From assembly GCF_000364445.2 (NCBI RefSeq), contig NZ_CP043538.1, forward strand, positions 4,421,447 to 4,485,446: a DNA stretch of 64,000 nucleotides. Reading direction: 5' to 3'. Below, one piece after another: positions 37,512 to 46,329 of the stretch (positions within the stretch are counted from its first letter, which is position 1; every line of letters begins with the position of its first letter). The DNA comes from Methylobacterium mesophilicum SR1.6/6 (GTDB lineage Bacteria; Pseudomonadota; Alphaproteobacteria; Rhizobiales; Beijerinckiaceae). The notes beneath the pieces were generated by a model. The model saw nothing but the letters and a program-made list of their open reading frames with translations, did no database searches and had not been told where the DNA came from. The position numbers and the translations under genes are program-made.

Positions 37512-38144
37512 GTGGCTTACGCGGTCAAGGAGATCTTCCATACCCTGCAGGGCGAGGGTGCCCAGGCTGGACGCGCGGCCGTGTTCTGCCGCTTCGCCGG
37601 GTGCAACCTCTGGTCCGGGCGCGAGGCGGATCGCGCCGCGGCCGCCTGCCGGTTCTGCGACACGGACTTCGTGGGCATGGACGGGGAGGGCGGCGGACGC
37701 TTCGCCGACGCGGCGGCCCTCGCCGACGCCATCGCGGCGGCCTGGGCGGGGGGGCCGAACAACCGCTACGTGGTGTTCACGGGCGGCGAGCCGCTCCTGC
37801 AACTCGACACGCCGCTGATCGCGGCCGTGCACGCGCAAGGCTTCGAGATCGCCATCGAGACCAACGGCACGTTGCCGGCGCCCCCCGGCATCGACTGGAT
37901 CTGCGTGAGCCCGAAGGGGCGCAATGCGCTGGCGCAGATCACCGGCGACGAGTTGAAGCTGGTCTATCCGCAGGCGGATGCGGACCCGAGCGCGTTCGTT
38001 GGCCTCGACTTCCGCCACCGCTTCCTCCAGCCCATGGACGGGCCGGACCAGGGCGCCAGTACGCAGGCGGCGATCGCCTATTGCCGGCGCGATGCGCGCT
38101 GGCGCCTGTCGCTGCAGACCCACAAGATGATCGGCATACCCTGA
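37512..38144 (+). CDS. queE: 7-carboxy-7-deazaguanine synthase (radical SAM)
   Basis: QueE makes 7-carboxy-7-deazaguanine for queuosine synthesis. The N-terminus AYAVKEIFHTLQGEGAQAGR and FCRFAGCNLW are diagnostic. The radical-SAM cluster motif is C-X14-C-X2-C (CNLWSGREADRAAAACRFC), an expanded version of CX3CX2C known in one QueE subgroup. TGGEPLLQLD and IETNGTLPAP follow. The product is 210 residues if it begins at GTG 37512, the start that best matches the family; ATG 37470 and GTG 37497 would add residues without similarity. No other queuosine gene is adjacent. Confidence 0.93.
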   Translation: MAYAVKEIFHTLQGEGAQAGRAAVFCRFAGCNLWSGREADRAAAACRFCDTDFVGMDGEGGGRFADAAALADAIAAAWAGGPNNRYVVFTGGEPLLQLDTPLIAAVHAQGFEIAIETNGTLPAPPGIDWICVSPKGRNALAQITGDELKLVYPQADADPSAFVGLDFRHRFLQPMDGPDQGASTQAAIAYCRRDARWRLSLQTHKMIGIP

Positions 38145-38247
38145 CAGGATGTCCGAAAGATGGGAGTCGACAACCTGTCGCCGGCCTTCCCAACTTTCGT
38201 GAAATCATCCACGCTGCCTCAGGCATTTCTGCCTCGGGCCTGCGCCG

Positions 38248-39636
38248 TTGAACTTCACCGAGTCTTTCGAGGTCAGATCGAACACCGTCGGATCGGGCAA
38301 CCCCATCCGTCCCGGATCTGACGGGATCTGGCCGGTCGATCCGGACCCGCGCCTGACCAACCTCCGCGGCCAGCAGAGGTGGCACTTCGCGCAGGCCCAG
38401 CCTGTCGGGGTCGAGGTTGCGGGTCACAGGATCGGAGCCGAGGACGCCCGGATCGGTCTTCTCGGCATCCGCCGGGATGGCCACGCCCGTCCCTTCCCGG
38501 CGGCGTTCACGCACGCACCGGCAACTGGCGAAGGTCTCGGCGCCCTGGCGCCCACGCCGGATCCCGCTCAGCTCGATGTCGACCGCGATAGCGTCGTCGA
38601 GGTGCCGCTCCCGAGCGGGAGGCCGACGCTGCTCCGCGCCGGGCGGCCCACCGGGCTCTACCTGTTCCAGGACAATCTCGGCGCGCTGGAAGCCTGGACC
38701 GGCACCGCGTTCGACACGCTCGGACGCCTTCCGGCGAACCCGGCGGGGTCGGCCCTCGCCACCGGTCCTGGGGGTCTGGCCTACACGATCCCCGACGCGC
38801 TGATCTCCGTACCCCTGCCGCAGCTTGGCCCGCGCCTCGATCATGCCGTGGGGCGCGGACGAGGTCTGCGCTTCCTGTCGGCACCCTGCTGGCGCGGGGC
38901 CGACCTGCTCGCTTGGGCCGCGCGGGACGGACGGCTCATCCTGTGCCGGAGCCCGGCGGGTTCGGCGGCGCTCGACCTGTTCGATACCGGCCGGCCGGCC
39001 CCCGGCGGCACGCTCTCCGGCCCCTGGTTGAACCGCCTCGGCGACGCGGCCTGGACCGGCCCGGACGGCTCCGTCGCGTGCCGGGCCGGCGACGGCGCGG
39101 TCGATTTCATCCCCTGGCCGAAGGGCTTTGGCCCCATCCTCGCGCAGGCGCCGTGGCGCGATCGGGCCGACAGGCACCATCAGCTCGGCATGGCGGACGG
39201 CCGCTACCACGCCGCCGCGCTGTCCCCGGACGCCGTCCCGCGGCTCCTGGACGGCCCGCACCTCGCCGCTGGCACCGTCACCTACTCGGGGCATGCGTGC
39301 TTCGCGGTGCCGTGGCAGACGCAAACCGAGGCGCTCAACCTCGGCGTCCACGCGGGAAGCCTCCTCGTTCCGCTGCTGGCGATGCCGCGCGACACGATCC
39401 TGCTGGCCGTCACGCTGCCGGGTCCGCGCGGCGAATTCCTGCGGGGCGCGACGCTGAGTACTCCGGCAACCGGCCAAGTGCTCCACCACGCGCACGGGGC
39501 CGGCCTGCGCCGCCTGCCGGTCAGCTTGGAGGTCTCCGCCCTCGACGACGCGGGCGCGCTCCTGCACGACGGCGCCCTGTATCTCTGGAGCCGCTCGGGG
39601 AGCCGCTGCCACGCCCTGCGGCTGCGACCGGCGTGA
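38248..39636 (+). CDS. Uncharacterised protein, first gene of the tubulin-like operon
   Basis: A 462-residue protein of unknown family. It has no signal peptide or membrane helix, and is rich in Gly, Trp-Gly and Leu-Phe pairs spaced along its length (LYLFQDNLGALEAWTG, WAARDGRLILCRSP, AAWTGPDGSVACRAG). This looks like a beta-propeller or other repeat of short strands. Its last codons overlap the next gene by four bases (GTGA), tying it to the operon. The start is uncertain: TTG 38248 has no clear ribosome site, and no better start occurs in the first 60 codons. It may be a cytoplasmic adaptor or sensor for the tubulin-like system. Confidence 0.7.
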   Translation: MNFTESFEVRSNTVGSGNPIRPGSDGIWPVDPDPRLTNLRGQQRWHFAQAQPVGVEVAGHRIGAEDARIGLLGIRRDGHARPFPAAFTHAPATGEGLGALAPTPDPAQLDVDRDSVVEVPLPSGRPTLLRAGRPTGLYLFQDNLGALEAWTGTAFDTLGRLPANPAGSALATGPGGLAYTIPDALISVPLPQLGPRLDHAVGRGRGLRFLSAPCWRGADLLAWAARDGRLILCRSPAGSAALDLFDTGRPAPGGTLSGPWLNRLGDAAWTGPDGSVACRAGDGAVDFIPWPKGFGPILAQAPWRDRADRHHQLGMADGRYHAAALSPDAVPRLLDGPHLAAGTVTYSGHACFAVPWQTQTEALNLGVHAGSLLVPLLAMPRDTILLAVTLPGPRGEFLRGATLSTPATGQVLHHAHGAGLRRLPVSLEVSALDDAGALLHDGALYLWSRSGSRCHALRLRPA

Positions 39637-41159
39637 CGCGCTGGCGGGCGGCCTTTCTGGCGCTCCTCGTCCTCCCGGGTTGGAGTGCCCGCGGGGAGAC
39701 GCCGGCACGCCACCTGTTCCTGATCCAGGATTCCGGGTGGATGGAACCGTTCCTGACCGCCGGGGACTCGCAGTTCCGCCCCTTCGTCGAGGCGCTGATC
39801 GCGGCGGCAGGCGCGCAGGCGGACACGGTGGTGATCGCGGCCTTCGATCAGGACGGTCAGGTCCCGGGCCGCACCTCGCCACGCATCCTGTATCAGGGTC
39901 GCTACAGTGCCGATCGCGCCCGGGCCGCGGTGGCGGCGATCGACCTGCCGCGCAAGGCGGGCGGCCGGGCCTATGCGGATGCCGACTTCAACGGCGCGCT
40001 CCTCGGCGGGATCCGGATCGGCCTGCAGGGCCGCGACGGCGTGATCTGGATGGTCACGAACAACAAGAATGCGCCGGGCAACAGCGCCGCGGTGGAGCGC
40101 AACACGGCAGCCTTCTACGCCAGCCTGCGCGCGTCGCGGGCCATCCCCCGGATCGTCGCCTATCCGGTGCGGATGCCGCTCACGGGCCGGACCTTCTCCG
40201 AGGCCGGCTTCGTCGTGTACGGCATCGGCTACGGGCCCGGCGGCGAACGGGCGCTGGAGGCGGCCCTGGGTGCCCCGGGGCTGCGGACGCTGTTCAGCCA
40301 TCCGGCCGTGACGCTCAAGCCCGTCCCGGGCGGAGCCCTGGCCCTGAGCTTCGACCGCCTCGACAGCGGCGGCCTCGAAGCGGGCCTGGAGGACGGCGTC
40401 CTGGTGGTGCGGGGCGCCGACGCCGCGGGCGGGACGGTCCTGCGCTTCACAGCGCACCTGACCAACGGTCTTTATCCGCAGCGGGTCGCGACGGCCGCGC
40501 TCGCCCTCGACTGGAGCGAGGGACAGACGGGGACGGACATCGCGCGGGCGGCGGTCGAGCCGGCTTCCCTGGCCGATCTGGCGCCGCAGGCCCGGAGCGC
40601 GCCGCTGGGCGTGACCCTCTCCCTGCCGCCGATCCCGCGTCCGCCCGGGTTCGCCGGGCTGCTGACGAACCGCCGCGACGTGGACGGCACCCTGACGCTC
40701 CGGCTCTCCGACCTGCACCTCACCCTCGATCCCGACTTCCTGGAGCGCGTGCGGCCGATCTTCGCGAGCCGCCTCCTCGTCGCGGAACAACCCGTGGGGC
40801 CGGGCGCCGCGGATGCGGCGCAGGTCGGTCTGCCCGGCCTGTTCGGCGACTATCGCGGGGTGTCCGAGGCGACCGTCAGGCTGCCCGTCCGGATCGAGAC
40901 CGCGTTCCCGCCCTGGCCGCTCGCCGCGGCCTCGGGCGGCACCCTCGCGCTGACCGCCGCCCTCGGCCTCGGCGCCGCCGCGTTCAGGCGCGCGCGCACC
41001 TGTACGGTGACGATCGGCGGCTTCGCGAAGCGCGTCAGTCTGCGGCCTTTCCGGCCCGCGGTGCTGCGCGCGCCCGACGGCAGCCGCTGGCGCGTGCGGG
41101 CGCGCCCGTGGGGGGCGCCCCGGGTGACCCGCATCGACGAGCCCGGGACCGGCGCATGA
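39633..41159 (+). CDS. Secreted/membrane-anchored vWA-like protein
   Basis: A 508-residue protein. A signal peptide (AAFLALLVLPGWSARGETPA) leads into a vWA-like fold: RHLFLIQDSGWMEPFL at the metal-site strand, ADTVVIAAFDQDG at the next and GVIWMVTNNKNAPGN later. The usual DxSxS metal motif reads DSGWM, so metal binding is doubtful. A beta-rich region follows, then one C-terminal helix (PLAAASGGTLALTAALGLGAAAF, about residues 427-450) and a basic cytoplasmic tail of about 55 residues that could contact a cytoplasmic partner. GTG 39633 overlaps the preceding stop and ATG 41156 of the next gene overlaps its own stop, each by four bases. Confidence 0.8.
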   Translation: MTRWRAAFLALLVLPGWSARGETPARHLFLIQDSGWMEPFLTAGDSQFRPFVEALIAAAGAQADTVVIAAFDQDGQVPGRTSPRILYQGRYSADRARAAVAAIDLPRKAGGRAYADADFNGALLGGIRIGLQGRDGVIWMVTNNKNAPGNSAAVERNTAAFYASLRASRAIPRIVAYPVRMPLTGRTFSEAGFVVYGIGYGPGGERALEAALGAPGLRTLFSHPAVTLKPVPGGALALSFDRLDSGGLEAGLEDGVLVVRGADAAGGTVLRFTAHLTNGLYPQRVATAALALDWSEGQTGTDIARAAVEPASLADLAPQARSAPLGVTLSLPPIPRPPGFAGLLTNRRDVDGTLTLRLSDLHLTLDPDFLERVRPIFASRLLVAEQPVGPGAADAAQVGLPGLFGDYRGVSEATVRLPVRIETAFPPWPLAAASGGTLALTAALGLGAAAFRRARTCTVTIGGFAKRVSLRPFRPAVLRAPDGSRWRVRARPWGAPRVTRIDEPGTGA

Positions 41160-41632
41160 TCGCCCCTCTCCACAGCCACCGCGTTCCCCTCGACGCGACC
41201 CGGGTTCAGGTGCCGGGCAGGCAGGATTTCACGATTCCGCCGCCGCGGGGCGAAACACCGAGGACGGACATGCCGCGGACGGACACGTTGGCCGCGGCTG
41301 GGACCCCCTTCGCCAAGCTGGAGCGCGCCGCGACCACGCCCGAGATGCTCCTCGGCGGCGGCGCCCTGCTGGCCTGCGCGGTGATCTTCCTGTTCGTCCG
41401 CCAGGGCGTCCGGATCCATCTGATCAATCGGAGGGCGACCCTCGACGCGGCGGACGGCGCGAGCTGGATGCTGTTCGCCGCCCTGATGCTCACCGCCCTC
41501 ATCCTGGTGGGCGCCGCGGTCGGGCGGCTCTGGCAGGCCTGGGCGGGACTGACCGCCGGCCTGTCGCTCTGCGTGATCCTGTTCGCGATCGCCCTGGCGC
41601 TGTTCCTGCGCGCGCCCGAGCGCAGGCGCTGA
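41156..41632 (+). CDS. Small three-helix membrane protein of the tubulin-like operon
   Basis: A 158-residue protein with a polar N-terminal region of about 65 residues and three hydrophobic helices (MLLGGGALLACAVIFLFV, WMLFAALMLTALILVGAAVG, and LSLCVILFAIALALFL), ending in a short basic tail (RAPERRR). I recognise no family. The start ATG overlaps the upstream stop (ATGA), and only four bases separate its stop from the tubulin-like gene, so equal production is likely. It could anchor the tubulin-like protein at the inner membrane. Confidence 0.78.
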   Translation: MIAPLHSHRVPLDATRVQVPGRQDFTIPPPRGETPRTDMPRTDTLAAAGTPFAKLERAATTPEMLLGGGALLACAVIFLFVRQGVRIHLINRRATLDAADGASWMLFAALMLTALILVGAAVGRLWQAWAGLTAGLSLCVILFAIALALFLRAPERRR

Positions 41633-41636
41633 GCCG

Positions 41637-44600
41637 ATGGACGACCCGCGCGCGACCGCCACCGAGCCCCAGCTCAAGGTTCGCCCGACCGTCTTCGTGG
41701 CGCTCGGCGGCACGGGTATGGAGGTTCTGCTGCGCCTGCGCCGCCGAATCCTGCAGGCCGACTGGAACGGAACCCGGATCCAGGCCCTCGACCAGTTCCC
41801 CGCCGCCGCCTTCCTGTATCTCGACACCGACACCCTCGAGGCGCGCGAGACGCAGCGCGCCGCCGCCGCGGACCCGCTCTCGGCCAAGGTGGCGTTCCGC
41901 GAGGGCGAGACGCTGCAGAAGGCCGTCAGCCTCGCCCGGTACCAGGCCGAGCGGCGGAGCTACCCCCACATCGACGAATGGCTGCCCGACCGGGATCTCG
42001 CGCGCATCGACGCCTCCAAGGGCGCCGGCCAGATCCGCGCGATCGCGCGCCTGCTGTTCTTCGACGTGGCGCGCAGCTTCACGGGCCGCATCGCCGCCAA
42101 GGCCGCCGCCGTTCTCGCCAACATGTCGAACGCGGCGCAGCTGCGCGCGCTCGGCCTCGACACGGCCACGGAGCTGCGCGTCGTCGTGGTGGCGTCGGTC
42201 GCGGGCGGCACCGGGTCGGGGACGGTCATCGACGCCGGCTACGCGATCTCGTCCCTGGAGACGCCCCGGCGCCCCGACGCCGTCGACCTCTTCCTGGTCC
42301 TGCCCTCGGGCTTTGTCGGAGCCAACAGGGACCGGGTCTACGCCAACGGCGTCGCGACCCTCTCGGAACTCGAATACGTCATGCGCGGCCATCCCCGGCC
42401 GCCCTACGTCGAGCGCTGGGGCGATCACGAGGCCGTGGCGCCGGACGTCGAGCGGCCCTTCACCGACGTGTACCTGTTCGACAGCCGGAACCTCGCCGAC
42501 CAGCACACGCATGCGGTGAGCGACCTCTACGACATGATGGCCGACGTCCTGTTCGAGGATTTCGGCAACTCCGCGTTCGCGGGCCGCAAGCGCTCCATCG
42601 GGGTCAACCAGACCCAGCACAAGATGCGCAAATGGGCGCCGCCGAGCCCGCTGCAGGCCGGCCGCACCGCCCTCTTCGCGCTGACCTACTCGGCGCTCGG
42701 CCAGGCGGTGCTCGCCACACGGGGCAGCCTGGAATTCGAGGCCGCGGCCGCCCAGGCGGGTCTCGACATGATCGGCGCCTTCTTCGGCCTCGCCCGGGGC
42801 CGGGCCGAGCGCCGGGTGCCCACCATCGAGGAGCGCGACCGCTTCGCCGCCGACCGCCTCGCCCTGCGCTTCGCGGCCTACGAGGTGTTTCCCAAGGTGC
42901 TCCGTCCGCCGCCGCCGGGGATCGCGGAGTTCGAGCTGGTCGACGCGCTCCTGCAGCGGGCCGACGGCTCCTCCATCCAGGAGGCGGTGGCGCTGGCGGC
43001 CGACGACGCGGTCGATGCGATCCGCACGGAGCTGGAAAATTTCCGCGACTGGGCTCCGAGCCTGCGCCGGGAAGCGGAGCGGCTGCGCGACGACATCCTC
43101 GGCCGCACCGGCTCCGGCACCCCCTACGGCCCCCGCGGCGCGGAAATCCGGGAGGTCCGGGCGAGGCTCGAGGCGGCCTGGCTCGCGGATGACGGCACGC
43201 TGGCCGCCGCGCTCTACCGGGTTCTGGACGATCAGGAGCGCGGCGGCCTGGACTATGCCCGCGCCCTGATCGAGGGGGTGAAGGATCTGATCGAGGGCGA
43301 CAACGGGGCGCTGGCCCGTCTGGCGGCCGCCGCGGACACCTACGCGCGGCTCGCCGACGCGATGCTCGCCGAGCACTTCTCGGCCTCGCTCAGCCGGCTC
43401 GAGCAGGTCCGGCCGGCCCTGATCGTCTCGCACCGGCGCGACGCCGAGCGCTATCTGGAACAGGCCCGGGACGACCTGCGCGGCGCCTGCGTGCTCCGCA
43501 TCCGGTCGCTGGCCGCCCGCGAGGCCGCCGCGCTGCTGCGCCGGGCTTCGGCGCGGCTCGGCTCCCGCATCGGTCGGGATCCGGAGACCGGCTCCGCCCG
43601 CCACGACGGCCTGCTCGGCCGTCTGAACCAGGGCCACGACGACGTCGTCCGGTTGATGCGCGCCCTGCGGCTCGACCTCGCCGAGATCCGCCACGCGATC
43701 GAGCGGCCCTCGGGCGGCACCTTCCTGGTCCTGCCGTCGGGCGACCTGCCGGATCTGGCTGTCCCGCCGGCGGACCGGCTCGCCTGGGCGCGGGAGGCGT
43801 TCCAGGCCTATGGCGGCTCCCGCGCCATCTTCGCGCTGCTGCGGGCGGATGAGAGCCGCGAGGCGTTGCTCGACGCGGTGCGCACCCTGGCCCGCCGCCG
43901 GCTCGCGCCCCACCGCGCCCGCATCCCCTCCGCCCTCGACGCCCTGCGCGCGTTGCCGACCGACCGGCAGCGCGAGATCCTCACGCTGATGCTGCTGCGC
44001 TGCATGCCCTGGATCCAGGGACGGTTCGACGCCTTCAGCCCGAGCGGGGACCAGTTCAAGACGATCCTGGCCATCGAGGGCGCGCAGGCCTTCCAGGCCG
44101 AGTTCGGCGCGATCCTCCGCGCGAGCTTGCCGCCGGTGCTCGGGGCCGGCGCGATCAGCATCCTCGACTCGGACCAGCCGGGGCGCATCGTCTGCTATTG
44201 CGAGCTGTCGGGCGTGCCCCTCGACGTGCTCGGCCCGCTCCGGCGCGAGTGGCGCAACGCCTATGCGCAGGAGCTCGACCGCCTGGACGCGATCCCGCTG
44301 CACAACCACAAGGACTATCTCCGCTTTCCCGATCCGGTCGCGCCCACCGCGGCGGAAGTCGAGGCGCTGCGCGAGACCCTGTCGCTGTTCCTGCGCGGAA
44401 TCTGCCTGAACCTGCTGGTGCGCGCGCCCGAGACGGGTCTCTGGCGCTTCGAGTTCGAGCCGGGCGACTGGCGCAGCGTCGGCTCGGAGCGCACGCTCCG
44501 GCGCAAGGGGTTCGATGCGTCTCAGAAGGCCGCCATCGCGGCGCGGCTCGCCGCAGCGGAGGCGGAGCTGTCACCAGTCCAGACGCTCGCCCTGGCCGCT

Positions 44601-45170
44601 CTCTTCGCCTGGACGGGCAAGCGCGCCTACGCGCCCCGGCGGGAGACGATCCATTACGACGCCGAGGCGCGGGTCGGCGGGATCGGTCACGCGGTGGCGC
44701 AGGACTTGGCCCTGCGCTGGCGCCGCGCGGTTCCGGAGGCAGGCCGGCTCCCGGTTGATGCGGACGCGCTGCACGACATCCTTCTCGCCCGGATCGAGGA
44801 CTGGACCCGCTCGATCCCGGGCAGCCTCGACGACGTTCCATCCGAGGATGCGAACCGCGATCCGGCCGACCCGCCCACCTTGCGGGCCTTGGACAAACGA
44901 TCCGTCGATCCCGTCATGTTCGTCACGGAGACGCTGCTGGGCCTGGCCAGTCCCGCGACGCCCGAGCCTCCGCAGGCACCCGCCGCACAGGTCTACGTCT
45001 ATCGCGACGCGCTCGAGGGGCCGTTCCCGATCACCGAACTCGTCGCCATGGCCCGGGCCGGGACCCTGCACGCGGACACGCAGATTTACCCGCTGGGCGG
45101 TGCCTGGATGCCGGCCGGCGCCCATCCGGACCTGGACTCGCTGCTCGCACCGGGACCGCCGGGCTCATGA
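41637..45170 (+). CDS. Tubulin/FtsZ-like protein with C-terminal GYF_2 domain
   Basis: A 1177-residue protein. The N-terminal portion belongs to the Tubulin_2 type of the FtsZ/tubulin superfamily: VFVALGGTGMEVLLRLRRRI (nucleotide-binding first loop, residues about 17-36), DTDTLEARE, and the glycine-rich VASVAGGTGSGTVIDAGY (about residues 184-201), equivalent to the FtsZ GGGTGTG loop. FLVLPSGFVGANRDRVYAN follows. The long middle region (about 350-1100) is helical and Arg/Glu-rich. Residues about 1119-1172 form a GYF_2 domain (GPFPITELVAMARAGTLHAD, then GGAWMPA). It is presumably a GTP-binding cytoskeletal or switch protein acting at the membrane with the vWA-like and three-helix proteins. ATG 41637. 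The family is fairly sure; the function is unknown. Confidence 0.85.
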   Translation: MDDPRATATEPQLKVRPTVFVALGGTGMEVLLRLRRRILQADWNGTRIQALDQFPAAAFLYLDTDTLEARETQRAAAADPLSAKVAFREGETLQKAVSLARYQAERRSYPHIDEWLPDRDLARIDASKGAGQIRAIARLLFFDVARSFTGRIAAKAAAVLANMSNAAQLRALGLDTATELRVVVVASVAGGTGSGTVIDAGYAISSLETPRRPDAVDLFLVLPSGFVGANRDRVYANGVATLSELEYVMRGHPRPPYVERWGDHEAVAPDVERPFTDVYLFDSRNLADQHTHAVSDLYDMMADVLFEDFGNSAFAGRKRSIGVNQTQHKMRKWAPPSPLQAGRTALFALTYSALGQAVLATRGSLEFEAAAAQAGLDMIGAFFGLARGRAERRVPTIEERDRFAADRLALRFAAYEVFPKVLRPPPPGIAEFELVDALLQRADGSSIQEAVALAADDAVDAIRTELENFRDWAPSLRREAERLRDDILGRTGSGTPYGPRGAEIREVRARLEAAWLADDGTLAAALYRVLDDQERGGLDYARALIEGVKDLIEGDNGALARLAAAADTYARLADAMLAEHFSASLSRLEQVRPALIVSHRRDAERYLEQARDDLRGACVLRIRSLAAREAAALLRRASARLGSRIGRDPETGSARHDGLLGRLNQGHDDVVRLMRALRLDLAEIRHAIERPSGGTFLVLPSGDLPDLAVPPADRLAWAREAFQAYGGSRAIFALLRADESREALLDAVRTLARRRLAPHRARIPSALDALRALPTDRQREILTLMLLRCMPWIQGRFDAFSPSGDQFKTILAIEGAQAFQAEFGAILRASLPPVLGAGAISILDSDQPGRIVCYCELSGVPLDVLGPLRREWRNAYAQELDRLDAIPLHNHKDYLRFPDPVAPTAAEVEALRETLSLFLRGICLNLLVRAPETGLWRFEFEPGDWRSVGSERTLRRKGFDASQKAAIAARLAAAEAELSPVQTLALAALFAWTGKRAYAPRRETIHYDAEARVGGIGHAVAQDLALRWRRAVPEAGRLPVDADALHDILLARIEDWTRSIPGSLDDVPSEDANRDPADPPTLRALDKRSVDPVMFVTETLLGLASPATPEPPQAPAAQVYVYRDALEGPFPITELVAMARAGTLHADTQIYPLGGAWMPAGAHPDLDSLLAPGPPGS

Positions 45171-45244
45171 GGGCCAACGCGCCCAAAGCGTGTGGCGGCC
45201 CCCGACCGATGCGGGCGCAGTTCCCCCATGCGCGAGCGGCGGCT

Positions 45245-46156
45245 TCACGGATCGCGGGCCGAGACCTGGGCGCGCGCCGCCCGCATGGCCAGGCGCGCGT
45301 AACGGCCGTCGACCGTCGCCGGATCGGGATCGACGCCGGCGAGCACCGCGCGTCGCAGGGCGACGAGCGCCGGGTCGCCCCACGCGTCGAGGATATGTCC
45401 GAAGGCCGCGTGACGGGCCGCATCGAACGGAACGGCACGGCCGGATCGGTCCCGGACCGGATGTGCGGGATGCAAAGCCCCGCACGGCACCCAGCCGCGC
45501 GGGATCGGCGCGGTCGCCGCGTGCGTCCGCCGGAGGGTCAGCAGGTCCGGCAGGATGTGGCTGCGCGGCCCGTGGGCGCTTCCGGTTTGGGACGCGCCCG
45601 GCGCGAAGACCTCGATCCGACCGAGGCGCGTGACGAAGATCCGATGCGCCGCCTCCGCGGCGCGCACAGGTCCGGCCGGATGGTCGGGGCCAAGGACCGG
45701 CCGGCCGAGCCCGGCCCGCAGGCGGTCGATCAGAGCCCGGTCCGAGACGCGCAGGCAGGCATCCGCCGCTTCGAGGCCGAGGCCCAGATCGAACAGTAGC
45801 GCCCCGCGATCCTGCGGTCGCGCCGCCGCATCGTCCGGACCCAGCTCCGTCAGCACGCCCCGCCCGCCCATGGCGCAGGCCGAGGCGGGCAGGCACAGCG
45901 CCACGGCCTGGCTCCAGCCGTCGGCGAAGCCCGTCTCGTAGGCGAAGGGCCTCAGGCCCGGCGGCACCGCCAGCACGATCGCGCCGCGGGCCGTGACGAG
46001 CCCGAAGGCGTCGCCGTCCAGCCGGTGAACCGGCTCCTCGGGATCCCGCGCGAAGGTGGCGGCAGCGCCGTACCCGCCGAGACTCCAGGTACAGGCCGGA
46101 TCGGCGAGCTGCGCGCGCAGGAGAGCCTCGGCGCACCGCCTTGCTCCGTCCGTCAT
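45245..46156 (-). CDS. DUF6925-like uncharacterised protein
   Basis: A 303-residue soluble protein with no signal peptide. Segments such as WSLGGYGAAATFARDPEEPV, AYETGFADGW and ALHPAHPVRDRSGRAVPFD resemble a family I know only as DUF6925 from Methylobacterium-type genomes; this assignment is from memory. ATG 46156 is preferred because the longer frame to 46261 begins with arginine-rich filler. It faces the tubulin-like gene (stops 74 bp apart) and is divergent from rmlC, so it is probably transcribed alone. Function unknown. Confidence 0.68.
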   Translation of the reverse strand: MTDGARRCAEALLRAQLADPACTWSLGGYGAAATFARDPEEPVHRLDGDAFGLVTARGAIVLAVPPGLRPFAYETGFADGWSQAVALCLPASACAMGGRGVLTELGPDDAAARPQDRGALLFDLGLGLEAADACLRVSDRALIDRLRAGLGRPVLGPDHPAGPVRAAEAAHRIFVTRLGRIEVFAPGASQTGSAHGPRSHILPDLLTLRRTHAATAPIPRGWVPCGALHPAHPVRDRSGRAVPFDAARHAAFGHILDAWGDPALVALRRAVLAGVDPDPATVDGRYARLAMRAARAQVSARDP

Positions 46157-46329
46157 CGACGCCCCGCGAACACCCGTAGAGGAGCCCGCCTTGACACGGC
46201 CGGCGAATGACCGGAAGTCGCGGGTCGATCCACGAGGTCGGGTTCGGCGGGGCGGGCGCACGGCCCGGCATGACCGACGCGGACGCGTCCGCGGGGGCTC
46301 GCGACGGGATCTGCGGGAAGGGCGCTGGC

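Noticed and set aside
41499..44309. 936-residue minus-strand frame
   Set aside because: Mirror frame of the tubulin-like gene, with no start context or motifs.
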